Shown: positions 15,962 through 24,770 of the stretch, piece by piece
How positions within the stretch are numbered: position 1 is the stretch's first letter
Layout: each line of letters opens with the position of its first letter
Assembly: GCA_037143795.1 (NCBI GenBank)
Contig: JBAWXZ010000001.1
Location: 346,815-410,814, forward strand
Reading direction: 5' to 3'
Origin: Firm-13 sp037143795
GTDB taxonomy: Bacteria > Bacillota > Clostridia > Saccharofermentanales > Saccharofermentanaceae
Length of the DNA: 64,000 nt
Program-made: the position numbers and the translations under genes
The notes under the pieces: generated by a model
Told to the model about the DNA's origin: nothing
Databases searched by the model: none
Seen by the model: the letters and a program-made list of their open reading frames with translations, nothing else

Positions 15962-17458
15962 TTATTCCTTTTCAACCAGTGGATATGCACACAAAAGTAT
16001 GTCCAGGGCACTTATAAGACGAGGACGCGTAGTTGACGGAAGAATCAGTTCATCAATCTGTCCATATCCCGCAGCAACTTCCGGATTGGATATTTCGTTC
16101 TCGTATGCCGTAACTTTTTCTTCACGGGCAGCAATTGGATCTTTGCTCCCTGCAATCTCGTCCCTGTAAAGAATATTAGCCGCAGTATCGGCAGTCATAA
16201 TAGCTACCTGCGCTGTAGGCCATGCAAATACCATATCAGCACCCAGCATTTTGCTGTTCATAACAAGATATGCCGTACCAATAGCTTTTCCGGCAAGGAT
16301 TCCAACCCGCGGTACATCCGACTCGGAAAAAGCACTGATAAGATCACTGGCAGCTTCCAGAATATATGATTTCTCGATGTCGGAACCTATTTCAAATCCT
16401 TCTGCATTCGTAAAAGTGACCAGTGGAATCATGAAAGCTGTGCAGAAGCGTACAAATTTGGCTGCTTTTTTAGCACCGGCCTCTGTCAGGCGAGGTGCTG
16501 CATTGCCTATCAAACCGACCGTAATTCCGTCAAGCCTGGCAAATGCGACAACGATATCGGTACCGTATCCTTCGGATATTTCCAGAAATGCCTGCATATC
16601 TGAGATTTCTGCAAAGACATTCCTGATCGGCAATCCGTTTATGTCAATTTCCGATGCTAAATCATTGAGTTTTTCACTTGTACGGTTCGAATCATCCTCA
16701 GAGAAAGCATCACGTGAAAATGTAAGTGTATCGCCGGATGCAACGGGAATAAAGTCCATCAGTTCGCGGATTTTGAGAAAACAGTCTTCTTCGTCGGCAA
16801 GAACAAACGACGCAAGTCCGGTCTGTTTCTGATGGGACTCGGGTGTTCCGATATCGGAAGATTTAACAGCGCCGCCTGACAGCGCTGCAGTAACGGCAGG
16901 ACTGTTCATGTACATGCCGGATACTTTATCACAGAAAAAAATGAAATCACTTTTTGCGGCTGCAAGAGCCAGACCGCCGGGACAAGGTCCTAAAACAGCA
17001 CTCAGCAGCGGAATCCGTCCTTTGGCATCACTAAGGGCAGACAATATCCCTCCAAGCCCCTCCAGCGCAAGGACACCTTCTTCAATACGGGCACCGCCTG
17101 AACTGTATAAAGCAACAAATGGTGATCCGGATGATACGGCCATCTCAATAACCTTTACAATCTTCATTGCATGTGCACGCCCAATTGATCCGCCATACAC
17201 ATCAGGATCCTGTGAAGCTGCAAAGACAAGGCGGCCGCCAATGGTACCATAACCGGTCAAAACACCGTCCCCTTCAACCGGCGGCCTGTCAAAAACCGCT
17301 GAGAAAGGCCGGGAAATCACTTTTTTGTCCAGACTAACAAAGCTGTCCGGGTCAAAAAGAGTCACCAATCTTGAATAACATAGTTTGTCCGAATCCATGC
17401 TGTCCTGATCTGCGGCTGATTTTAATGTAAAAGCAGCCATCTTTTCCGAAGAACCCAA
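15962..17458 (-). CDS. Acyl-CoA carboxyltransferase subunit (transcarboxylase 12S / MmdA-like)
   Basis: A ~498-residue crotonase-fold carboxyltransferase of the propionyl-CoA/methylmalonyl-CoA family (COG4799). N-half: LVTLFDPDSFV, GYGTIGGRLVFAASQDPDVYGGSIG, SGGARIEEGV and the oxyanion segment GPCPGGLALAAAKSDF. C-half: FVRFCTAFMIPLVTFTNAEGFEIGS, AGKAIGTAYLVMNSKMLGADMVFAWPTAQVAIM. It is somewhat divergent from textbook members, so the CoA substrate cannot be told. The start is not fixed: GTG at 17467 overlaps the SD, TTG at 17458 sits 8 bases from AGAGG and is preferred, ATG at 17440 is a third option. First gene of the biotin enzyme trio. Confidence 0.85.
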   Translation of the reverse strand: MGSSEKMAAFTLKSAADQDSMDSDKLCYSRLVTLFDPDSFVSLDKKVISRPFSAVFDRPPVEGDGVLTGYGTIGGRLVFAASQDPDVYGGSIGRAHAMKIVKVIEMAVSSGSPFVALYSSGGARIEEGVLALEGLGGILSALSDAKGRIPLLSAVLGPCPGGLALAAAKSDFIFFCDKVSGMYMNSPAVTAALSGGAVKSSDIGTPESHQKQTGLASFVLADEEDCFLKIRELMDFIPVASGDTLTFSRDAFSEDDSNRTSEKLNDLASEIDINGLPIRNVFAEISDMQAFLEISEGYGTDIVVAFARLDGITVGLIGNAAPRLTEAGAKKAAKFVRFCTAFMIPLVTFTNAEGFEIGSDIEKSYILEAASDLISAFSESDVPRVGILAGKAIGTAYLVMNSKMLGADMVFAWPTAQVAIMTADTAANILYRDEIAGSKDPIAAREEKVTAYENEISNPEVAAGYGQIDELILPSTTRPRLISALDILLCAYPLVEKE

Positions 17459-17519
17459 TCCAATCACCTCTTTCTAGTCTTTATATGCAACACCGAAAAC
17501 CAAGAAGTCGATATGCCTC

Positions 17520-18188
17520 TTATTTCGCTGAATTACCGGGAGGAAATAACCCGTCCGACAAATGTTCCATTGAAAGCTGGCGGGTATCTTTCATACCGGC
17601 CGCTGTTTCCAGGGAATCTTCCAGATCGCGGATGGTTCCATACATCATAAGGTCCATTGCCGGCATTTCTGCGACGGATGCTATTCCGAATTCCATAAGG
17701 AACTGCTGTGTAGTCTCAAAGATTGACGGCCGGCCGGGGGCGTCAAGGGTACCGCATTCCGTAATCCAGCCCCGGTCCAGAAGACGTGTAACAATACTGT
17801 CACTGCTTACACCCCGGACTGCTTCAACCTGTGCTCTTGTAACGGGCTGATTATAGGCAATGACCGCAAGAGTCTCATATGTAGCCTGTGACATCGGAGG
17901 ACGGCTTTTGGGTTGGAACATTCTCTCAAAGACTGCCTTCATCTGCGGCTTGGTGCACATGACATAATCATTTTCAAGGCGGCGGATCAAAAGGCCTCCC
18001 CAAGGGTTATTTTCATAATCCGCAGTCATTTTTGTGAGGGTCCTGTGAATTACATCCTGCTCAACTCCGGTAATCTCTTCCAAACGGCTGATACTGACCG
18101 GATCACCTGCAGCAAACAAAATAGCCTCCAGTGCAGCCGGAAGTTCCTGAATCGTAAGAGTGAAATCCGTCGTTGTCTCATCAGTCAT
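17520..18188 (-). CDS. scpB: Segregation and condensation protein B
   Basis: ScpB is the winged-helix (kite) subunit that dimerises and binds ScpA in the SMC condensin complex for chromosome segregation. The 222-residue protein has ALEAILFAAGDPVSISRLEEI near the N-terminus and the strongly conserved ATYETLAVIAYNQPVTRAQVEAVRGVSSDSIVTRLLDRGWI region (recognised in parts: LAVIAYNQPVTR, RGVSSDS). It overlaps scpA by 8 bases, which indicates coupling. Confidence 0.96.
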   Translation of the reverse strand: MTDETTTDFTLTIQELPAALEAILFAAGDPVSISRLEEITGVEQDVIHRTLTKMTADYENNPWGGLLIRRLENDYVMCTKPQMKAVFERMFQPKSRPPMSQATYETLAVIAYNQPVTRAQVEAVRGVSSDSIVTRLLDRGWITECGTLDAPGRPSIFETTQQFLMEFGIASVAEMPAMDLMMYGTIRDLEDSLETAAGMKDTRQLSMEHLSDGLFPPGNSAK

Positions 18189-19005
18189 TATGGTTTTTCT
18201 CCTTCACATCAGCAGAAGGTTCTACACTGTCAATATGGAACTCCCTCAGCGGATGATCTTTAATTTCAGATAATAGAATAACATCGAAAGGCCGGTCCTG
18301 TACTGCAGAAATCTGATTGCCCCTTAATAATTCGAGTACGGCCAGGAAGCCGACGACTTTCTCTGTTTTGGAGGTTCCAAGTGCCGGGAAAATCTCGTGA
18401 AAAAATATTTTCCCGTGTGAAACAAGTTTTTGCCATACAAGTTTCATTTTATCACGAACCGAGACTTTATCGCGCTTTAATATATGGGTAATTTTGGAGG
18501 AAAGATCAGCAAACCGCATCTCATTTCTCGCACAGACGACCGCAACAGCTTTTTCGAAATATTCAGGTTCGAATTCCTGCGGCGGATGTTTTAGTGATAT
18601 TCCCAGCGATGCAGGCGTCGCGGGCAGCCGGCAGTTGCAGTGTGCGAATTTCTTGTAACGCAGACGCAGATCCATAGCAAGCATTTTACAGCGCCTGTAT
18701 TGCAGAAGCCGGATTACAAGCTCTTCCCTGGGATCATCTTCCTCAGCCGAAAGTATTGCTTTTCTGTCGGGAAGAAGCATCCGTGATTTAATATGGATCA
18801 GGGTTGCCGCCATTACTAGAAATTCCGATGCGACCTCCATGTCCAGCGTGTCCATGTCCTTCAGGAACACCAGATACTGGTCGGTGATTTCCGCAATCGG
18901 AATATCATAAATATCAATATCGTTCTTTTCAATTAAATGGAAAAGCAAATCCAGGGGGCCTTCAAATTGCCTGATCTTTAGTTCAGGTAGCTGATGAACC
19001 GGCAT
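18181..19005 (-). CDS. scpA: Segregation and condensation protein A
   Basis: ScpA is the kleisin that bridges the heads of SMC. The 274-residue product starts with LKIRQFEGPLDLLFHLIEKNDIDIYDIPI, the signature of the SMC-neck binding N-domain, followed by DLEVASEFLVMAATLIHIKSRMLLP-like sequence (here DMEVASEF, AATLIHIKSRMLLP). The C-terminal winged helix region is present (FLAVLELLRGNQISAVQ). It follows trpS by 48 bases and overlaps scpB. Confidence 0.96.
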   Translation of the reverse strand: MPVHQLPELKIRQFEGPLDLLFHLIEKNDIDIYDIPIAEITDQYLVFLKDMDTLDMEVASEFLVMAATLIHIKSRMLLPDRKAILSAEEDDPREELVIRLLQYRRCKMLAMDLRLRYKKFAHCNCRLPATPASLGISLKHPPQEFEPEYFEKAVAVVCARNEMRFADLSSKITHILKRDKVSVRDKMKLVWQKLVSHGKIFFHEIFPALGTSKTEKVVGFLAVLELLRGNQISAVQDRPFDVILLSEIKDHPLREFHIDSVEPSADVKEKNHND

Positions 19006-19053
19006 CCTTGATCACACTCCCCCACTTTTATTCATTCTTATATATAAAATAAA

Positions 19054-20043
19054 TCAAAACCCAATCTGAACGGCATCCCTTACAAGCTCCATAGTTGCCT
19101 CAGCCTTGACCGATGCCCTGCGTGATCCGTCCCTTATAATATCCGTGAGATGTTTCTCATCCTGGAGAAGCTCCTGGCGCTTTTCATGGATCGGTGTATG
19201 GAATAGAGCTATCTTCTCCTGAAGAAGACGCTTGCATGCAACACATCCGATACATCCGCCCCTGCATTGTTCTTCTATTTCCGGAACCTTCTGCTCATTG
19301 AATACTTTGTGGAAAGCAAAAACCGTGCAGATTTCGGGATGGCCGGGATCATCTTTCCTTATGCGGGCCGGATCCGTAATCATGCTCATCACTTTCTTTT
19401 TTACTTCATCCGGAGTATCGGCAAAAGCAATAGTGTTGCTGTAGCTTTTACTCATTTTCCTGCCGTCAGTTCCCGGAAGTACTTTTGACTTGGTCAGAAG
19501 GGGAAGCGGCTCAGGGAATACTTCCTTGCTGTATATGAAGTTGAAGCGGCGTGCCATTTCACGGGTAATTTCCAGATGGGGAATCTGATCCTCGCCTACC
19601 GGAACAAAATCCGCACGATAAATAAGGATATCGGAAGCCATGAGAGCCGGATATCCCAGAAATCCATAAGTAGTAATGTCCCTGTCTTTCAGGTTGGCCA
19701 TCTGATCCTTATATGTCGGGCATCTTTCAAGCCAGGACAAAGGCGTGTTCATCGAAAGAAGAAGGTAAAGTTCTGCATGCTGCTTCACTTCCGACTGCAA
19801 AAAGAGCGTGCACTTCCGGGGATCAAGCCCACAGGCAATATAGTCAGCCATCAGACTGACTGTATTCTTTTTCAGGTCAGCAGTATCTGCATAACCGGTG
19901 GTCAGAGCATGCCAGTCAGCAATAAAAAAATTGCAGTCATATTCTTCCTGAAGCGACACCCAGTTTTCAATCGCACCAAAATAATTTCCCAGGTGAATAT
20001 TTCCAGTCGGACGGGATCCCGATACGATTATCTTCTTTTGCAT
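19054..20043 (-). CDS. trpS: Tryptophanyl-tRNA synthetase
   Basis: TrpRS charges tRNA-Trp. The 329-residue class I enzyme shows the HIGH-type motif in TGNIHLGNYFGA (residues ~12-23), the QSEV and PVGEDQIPHLE segments, and KMSKS near residue 195. An unusual feature is a Cys cluster downstream: C at EICTVF, then QCRGGCIGCVACK, giving C-x20-C-x6-C-x2-C (with one extra Cys). That closely resembles the iron-sulfur binding pattern reported for Thermotoga maritima TrpRS (C-x22-C-x6-C-x2-C). No tryptophan T-box was seen upstream; it is embedded in a block with the site-2 protease and scpAB. Confidence 0.97.
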   Translation of the reverse strand: MQKKIIVSGSRPTGNIHLGNYFGAIENWVSLQEEYDCNFFIADWHALTTGYADTADLKKNTVSLMADYIACGLDPRKCTLFLQSEVKQHAELYLLLSMNTPLSWLERCPTYKDQMANLKDRDITTYGFLGYPALMASDILIYRADFVPVGEDQIPHLEITREMARRFNFIYSKEVFPEPLPLLTKSKVLPGTDGRKMSKSYSNTIAFADTPDEVKKKVMSMITDPARIRKDDPGHPEICTVFAFHKVFNEQKVPEIEEQCRGGCIGCVACKRLLQEKIALFHTPIHEKRQELLQDEKHLTDIIRDGSRRASVKAEATMELVRDAVQIGF

Positions 20044-20080
20044 TTATATTGTGCCTCCCTGTTTTGGCTCGTTAAGCCGT

Positions 20081-20845
20081 TTAATAAAGTACTTTCAAAA
20101 CAAGCTTTGCCAGCGCGTCAATCGGTGTTGAAATAATAAATTGAAATGGTTTCTCAATTAATTGAATAACGCTGATCAATGGATTGAATCCAGTGAAATT
20201 TCCAATAAGGATTATTGCCAACAGGATGAACCCAATATTACGCTCAAATCCGCCAAGTTTTTGCTTCCATTTGTACGGAAGAAAAGTTTCAATAAAGTGA
20301 TACCCGTCCAAAGGTGGAATCGGCAGCAGATTAAACGCCATAAGCATCAAATTCACCGAATACAGGAAGAAAAATAATATATAAAACACTGAAAGCAATA
20401 CTTCCGGAAAAGAACCTGTTGTAGTCAGTGAAGGGATGAAGTTGCCTGAAAGAGCCTTTATGCCAATCACCTGCACCAAATCACACAGAAAATATGCAAT
20501 CGCCGCAACGACAAGGTTAGATGTTACTCCCGCAATACTAACGAGTCTGACAGAAATAAATCTATCCTTAAAATGTGTTAGTTTACCGTAATTTACCGGA
20601 ACCGGTTTGGCCCAGCCAATACCTGCAACCAACATCATCAGTGTTCCGACAGGATCAAGGTGAGCGAGCGGATTAAGCGTTAACCTGCCCTGAAGCTTGG
20701 CTGTATCATCACCGAGTTTGTACGCAACAAATCCATGCATTACTTCGTGAATGGACAGTGAAAACACCAGGACAATTACAAGGATCAAACCGAGAATAAC
20801 AAGAGACATCCCCGTATAACCGGAATTCATCAGACTATATATCAT
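20081..20845 (-). CDS. Site-2 protease family (M50) membrane metalloprotease
   Basis: A 254-residue, highly hydrophobic protein with about six membrane helices. The zinc motif HEVMH is at about residue 33 in SLSIHEVMHGFVAYKLGDD, and a second metal-binding Asp lies in NLLPIPPLDGYHF. This is the short, PDZ-less S2P type found in many Firmicutes, sometimes annotated YwhC-like; the substrate is unknown. Its ATG overlaps the ileS stop by four bases, so it is translated with ileS, and it precedes trpS by 38 bases. Confidence 0.92.
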   Translation of the reverse strand: MIYSLMNSGYTGMSLVILGLILVIVLVFSLSIHEVMHGFVAYKLGDDTAKLQGRLTLNPLAHLDPVGTLMMLVAGIGWAKPVPVNYGKLTHFKDRFISVRLVSIAGVTSNLVVAAIAYFLCDLVQVIGIKALSGNFIPSLTTTGSFPEVLLSVFYILFFFLYSVNLMLMAFNLLPIPPLDGYHFIETFLPYKWKQKLGGFERNIGFILLAIILIGNFTGFNPLISVIQLIEKPFQFIISTPIDALAKLVLKVLY

Positions 20846-23800
20846 ACAATGCCTCCAGCAGCAATTTTCTCAACAGAGAGTACGCAGATTTCTCCGTTTA
20901 TATCCCATTCACGGGGATTAATACCTTCGCCTTCACAAATATGTGAAGCCAGGACTTCCTCTGCGATGAAGTCCTTATTAGCAGCAATAATCCCTGCAAT
21001 GCGTTCGTTGCCGCTATAACAAAACCTGATACGGTCCGTCACTTCAAATCCGGTTTCCTTACGCTGTGTCTGTACTTTTGAAATAACTTCACGGACAAAA
21101 CCGTCTTCAATCAATTCATCGGTCAGGGTTGTATCCAGGGAGACGGTGTAATCGCGGTCAGCCTGTGTGGAAAGGCCTTCCGGCTGAATGTTCTCAACCA
21201 GCAGGTCCTCTGTCTCGAGAACTACTTCTTCTTCGTCAACCGTGATTGTGATGGAGCCGTTTTTGTGCAGTGCATCCATTGTCGCACGGCCGGGAAGGGC
21301 TGAAATCAGGTCTTTTGCAGCGCCAAGCTTCGAACCGAGTTTCCTGCCGAGTGTACGCAGCTGAGGCTTGAAGCGGTAATCCATCAATTCTGCAGCATCC
21401 GAAAGATATACTAACTCACGGATGTTCAGTTCTTCCCTGATGATTTCAGCATATTCCTCCGTAAGGGTTTTGGGTGAAACAACATAAATCTTTGAAAGCG
21501 GCTGCCTGTTCTTTATTGCTGCGGTATTACGGCATGCTCTTCCCATAAATACGATATGCTGTGCAACATCCATCTGCTCTTCCCTGTTCTGGTCGATCCA
21601 GGAACTGTCTGAGACGGGGAAACTGCAGAAATGCACGGAGATCGGCGCATCAGGAAACGCACTGCGGACAAGGTTCTGGTAGATCGATTCCGTAATGAAC
21701 GGTACAAACGGTGCGGCAACACGAATAAAGGCCTCCAATACCGTATAGAGTGTCATGTATGCGTTAATTTTATCCTGGGTCATATCCTTGCCCCAGTATC
21801 GTTCGCGGTTTCTTCTTACATACCAGTTGGACAGCTCATCGACAAAATCCTGCATCAGACGGCTTGATCCCGTGATGTCATAACCCGTCATCCTCTCATC
21901 AACCTGTGCAATCAGTGTATGCATGCGTGACAGGACCCATCGGTCCATCGCAGGAAGAAGATTCATATCAAGCTTATATTTCGAAGGGTCAAACCCGTCG
22001 ATATTCGCATACATGATATAAAAGGCATATGTATTCCAGAGAGTCCCCATGAATTTACGCTGACTTTCAGAAACAGTACTGTCAGCGAACCGGCTGGGCA
22101 GCCATGGTGCATTGGCACTATAGAAATACCAGCGTGCCGCATCGGCACCCTGTTTATTCAGGACATCCCACGGATCGACAACATTTCCCTTGTGCTTACT
22201 CATTTTGATGCCGTCTTTATCCTGAACCAGTCCCATGACAATACAGTTCTCAAATGGAGCCTTATCGAAAAGCTGCGTGCCGATGGCCAGAAGTGAATAG
22301 AACCAGCCACGGGTCTGATCCAATGCCTCGGAAATATAGTTCGCCGGATAATGCTTTTCGAAAAATTCCTTGTTCTCGAATGGATAGTGATATTGTGCAA
22401 AAGGCATGGCACCTGAATCAAACCAGCAGTCAATTACTTCGGATACGCGTGTCATCTGTCCGCCGCACTTTTCGCAGGTGAGATGCACCTGATCAACATA
22501 GGGCTTATGCAGCTCAATATCATCAGGGCAGTCGGGAGACAAACTTTTAAGTTCTGCAATCGAACCGATGCAATTCCTGTGTCCGCAGTCACATTCCCAT
22601 ACTGGCAGAGGTGTTCCCCAGTAACGTTCACGGGAAATACCCCAGTCAACAACGTTATCCAGGAAGTTTCCCATACGACCGTCCCTTATTGTCTCCGGAT
22701 ACCACTCGGCGGAACGGTTGTTCCTCATAAGCGCGTCATGTACTTTTGTCATACCGATAAACCAGGACGACCTGGCATAATAGATAAGCGGAGTGTCACA
22801 GCGCCAGCAGAAAGGATAGTCGTGCTCATACGGATGCTTTTTGATGAGCTTCCCGTCCCTGTTCAGCTTTTTAACAAGAAGCGGATCGGCATCTTTGACA
22901 AAAAGACCTGCAAATTCTTCTGTTTCAGGCGGCAGCGTGCCGTCTTCAAGGACCAGTTGAACAAATGGAAGCTTGAAAGTACGGCCTACTCGCGCGTCAT
23001 CTTCGCCGAATGCCGGAGCGATATGTACAATGCCGGTACCGTCATTCATCGTGACATAATCGTCTGCGCACACGCGGAAAGCTACAAGTCTGCTTTCCTC
23101 AACGGCCTTTGCAGCATATGGGAAAAGCGGTTCGTATCGCATGCCGATCATATCTGTTCCGGTCTTCCTTGCAAGAATCGTAAAATCCTCAAATAGTGTA
23201 TTGGCAAGAACCCCGGCCATATAGTAGCGTGTTTCGCGCTCTGTTCCGTCAAGGTCCTGCGGTACGGAAAGAAGAACATATTCTTCCTTTGGATTCACAC
23301 AAAGGCCAACGTTGGACGGGAGTGTCCAGGGAGTCGTGGTCCATGCGGCAAAATACGTGTCCTTCTCTCCTGCCACGGCAAAACGAACAAAAACGGAAGT
23401 CTCTTTTACATTTTTATATCCCTGCGCCACCTCGTGGCTTGAAAGGGATGTTCCGCATCTCGGGCAATATGGAACAATTTTATGCCCTTTGTAGAGCATG
23501 TCCTTTTCCCACATGGTTTTTAAAGCCCACCACTCGGACTCAATATAGCTGTTGTCATAAGTAACATAGGGATGCTCCATATCGGCCCAGAAGCCTACAC
23601 GTTCGGACATCTGCTCCCATTCATCCTTGTATTTCCAGACAGATTCCTTGCATTTTTTAATAAATGGTTCAACGCCATATTCTTCAATCTGCGGTTTCCC
23701 GTTGATTCCGAGCATTTTTTCGACTTCAAGCTCTACAGGAAGGCCATGCGTATCCCAGCCGGCCTTGAATTCAACATGTTCGCCCTTCATAGCATGAAAG

Positions 23801-24012
23801 CGGGGAATAACATCCTTGATTACACGCGTCTTTATATGACCTATATGAGGCTTGCCGTTTGCTGTCGGCGGACCATCATAAAGTGTAAACGAAGGCGTAC
23901 CGTCCTTTTCCGGACGAATCGCTTTTTTATAAATATCATTCTCTTTCCAGAATGACAGGATTTCCATCTCACGATCGGCAAACTTCATGTCTGTCGCAAC
24001 TTTTTTATACAT
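20842..24012 (-). CDS. ileS: Isoleucyl-tRNA synthetase
   Basis: IleRS, 1056 residues. GPPTANGKPHIGHIKTRVIKD carries the HIGH motif, WTTTPWTLPSN marks the editing domain (CP1), CWFDSGAMPF is present, and GIKMSKHKGN is the KMSKS equivalent. The long C-terminal region (LIEDGFVREVISKVQTQRKE, EVTDRIRF) and the lack of a C-terminal zinc finger fit the eukaryote-like IleRS class that is common in Clostridia and, as a class, tends to bind mupirocin poorly; that last point is family knowledge, not seen here. No T-box leader lies ahead; instead a near-consensus promoter is 97 bases upstream. First gene of the ileS-S2P-trpS-scpAB block. Confidence 0.97.
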   Translation of the reverse strand: MYKKVATDMKFADREMEILSFWKENDIYKKAIRPEKDGTPSFTLYDGPPTANGKPHIGHIKTRVIKDVIPRFHAMKGEHVEFKAGWDTHGLPVELEVEKMLGINGKPQIEEYGVEPFIKKCKESVWKYKDEWEQMSERVGFWADMEHPYVTYDNSYIESEWWALKTMWEKDMLYKGHKIVPYCPRCGTSLSSHEVAQGYKNVKETSVFVRFAVAGEKDTYFAAWTTTPWTLPSNVGLCVNPKEEYVLLSVPQDLDGTERETRYYMAGVLANTLFEDFTILARKTGTDMIGMRYEPLFPYAAKAVEESRLVAFRVCADDYVTMNDGTGIVHIAPAFGEDDARVGRTFKLPFVQLVLEDGTLPPETEEFAGLFVKDADPLLVKKLNRDGKLIKKHPYEHDYPFCWRCDTPLIYYARSSWFIGMTKVHDALMRNNRSAEWYPETIRDGRMGNFLDNVVDWGISRERYWGTPLPVWECDCGHRNCIGSIAELKSLSPDCPDDIELHKPYVDQVHLTCEKCGGQMTRVSEVIDCWFDSGAMPFAQYHYPFENKEFFEKHYPANYISEALDQTRGWFYSLLAIGTQLFDKAPFENCIVMGLVQDKDGIKMSKHKGNVVDPWDVLNKQGADAARWYFYSANAPWLPSRFADSTVSESQRKFMGTLWNTYAFYIMYANIDGFDPSKYKLDMNLLPAMDRWVLSRMHTLIAQVDERMTGYDITGSSRLMQDFVDELSNWYVRRNRERYWGKDMTQDKINAYMTLYTVLEAFIRVAAPFVPFITESIYQNLVRSAFPDAPISVHFCSFPVSDSSWIDQNREEQMDVAQHIVFMGRACRNTAAIKNRQPLSKIYVVSPKTLTEEYAEIIREELNIRELVYLSDAAELMDYRFKPQLRTLGRKLGSKLGAAKDLISALPGRATMDALHKNGSITITVDEEEVVLETEDLLVENIQPEGLSTQADRDYTVSLDTTLTDELIEDGFVREVISKVQTQRKETGFEVTDRIRFCYSGNERIAGIIAANKDFIAEEVLASHICEGEGINPREWDINGEICVLSVEKIAAGGIV

Positions 24013-24108
24013 GTTTCTTTCCTCTCTTACTGCAAGGGTGTATCAAACTAGCTGAATAATTGGCATATAACGCATAAATACGCACATAACTACCCGAGTT
24101 GACTTTTT

Positions 24109-24138
24109 ATTATATGAACTAGTCCCTGCTGATGTCAA
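24109..24138 (-). promoter_or_regulatory. Promoter of ileS block
   Basis: Perfect -35 TTGACA (24133-24138) and perfect -10 TATAAT (24109-24114) with an 18-base spacer. The -35 overlaps the stop codon of the upstream HD-domain gene. Confidence 0.9.
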
Positions 24139-24770
24139 CTGCGGTTCTCAATAATGAATGCCGCTTCAATGTCGGAAGTGTGTATGGCAACCACGCTCGG
24201 ATACATGTTTGCAGACTCTGTAAACGGATCCGGAAAACCGTTCCTGTCTGAGCCCATGTGGAGCCTGATCATTGCATATTCCTCATCAGTAAGCCGGATA
24301 AAACTCTGAATATAGAAGCAGGATTTTTCTCCGTGTCCTACCGGAAAAGAGTCATGAACCGTCCAGACTTCCTTTTCTACCCAGTTTGCAACTTCACTTC
24401 CATATGAATTGATTTTGCTGCCTTCCCTGACATTTTTCTTTTCCATTACGTAAAAGTTCACCTTGCACAAATCATGCAGAAGGGCAGTAATAATGATAGT
24501 CTCCTTGCGTATTTCCAGTAAACCTCCGGCAACCTTTCCTGAAAGCAGCTCATAAACATTCAGGCTATGCTGTGCAAGGCCGCCTTTACAGGCCAGATGG
24601 TATTTTGTGGATGCCGGTGCCGTATAAAAATCGGTTTTCTGCTCAATCCAGTCAGCAAGGCGTTCCATTCCCGGACGCGCTGTTGAAAGGAGAAGTTCTT
24701 TTATTGTTTCTTTGTTTTTAAGATACTCGGCTTCTGTTAATACATAAGTCTTTTCCTGATCTTTACTCAT
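24135..24770 (-). CDS. HD-domain hydrolase
   Basis: A 211-residue protein with an HD metal-dependent phosphohydrolase signature: HLACKGGLAQHSLNVYELL supplies the first His and ITALLHDLCKVNFY supplies the HD pair (His-Asp), with DRNGFPDPF further on. Members hydrolyse nucleotides, cyclic dinucleotides or RNA ends; nothing here identifies the substrate. The ATG at 24770 has GAGAGGAAAG upstream and overlaps the stop of the pseudouridine synthase gene by 8 bases. It closes a three-gene leftward set. Confidence 0.85.
   Translation of the reverse strand: MSKDQEKTYVLTEAEYLKNKETIKELLLSTARPGMERLADWIEQKTDFYTAPASTKYHLACKGGLAQHSLNVYELLSGKVAGGLLEIRKETIIITALLHDLCKVNFYVMEKKNVREGSKINSYGSEVANWVEKEVWTVHDSFPVGHGEKSCFYIQSFIRLTDEEYAMIRLHMGSDRNGFPDPFTESANMYPSVVAIHTSDIEAAFIIENRS

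Noticed and set aside
20044..20080. T-box ahead of trpS
   Set aside because: The gap to the upstream gene is too short and has no T-box motif.
22483..23196. 237-codon plus-strand frame opposite ileS
   Set aside because: Lies wholly opposite conserved IleRS sequence; a shadow.
24013..24134. T-box riboswitch ahead of ileS
   Set aside because: The leader is only about 100 bases and has no AGGGTGGNACCGCG-type box or terminator/antiterminator pair.
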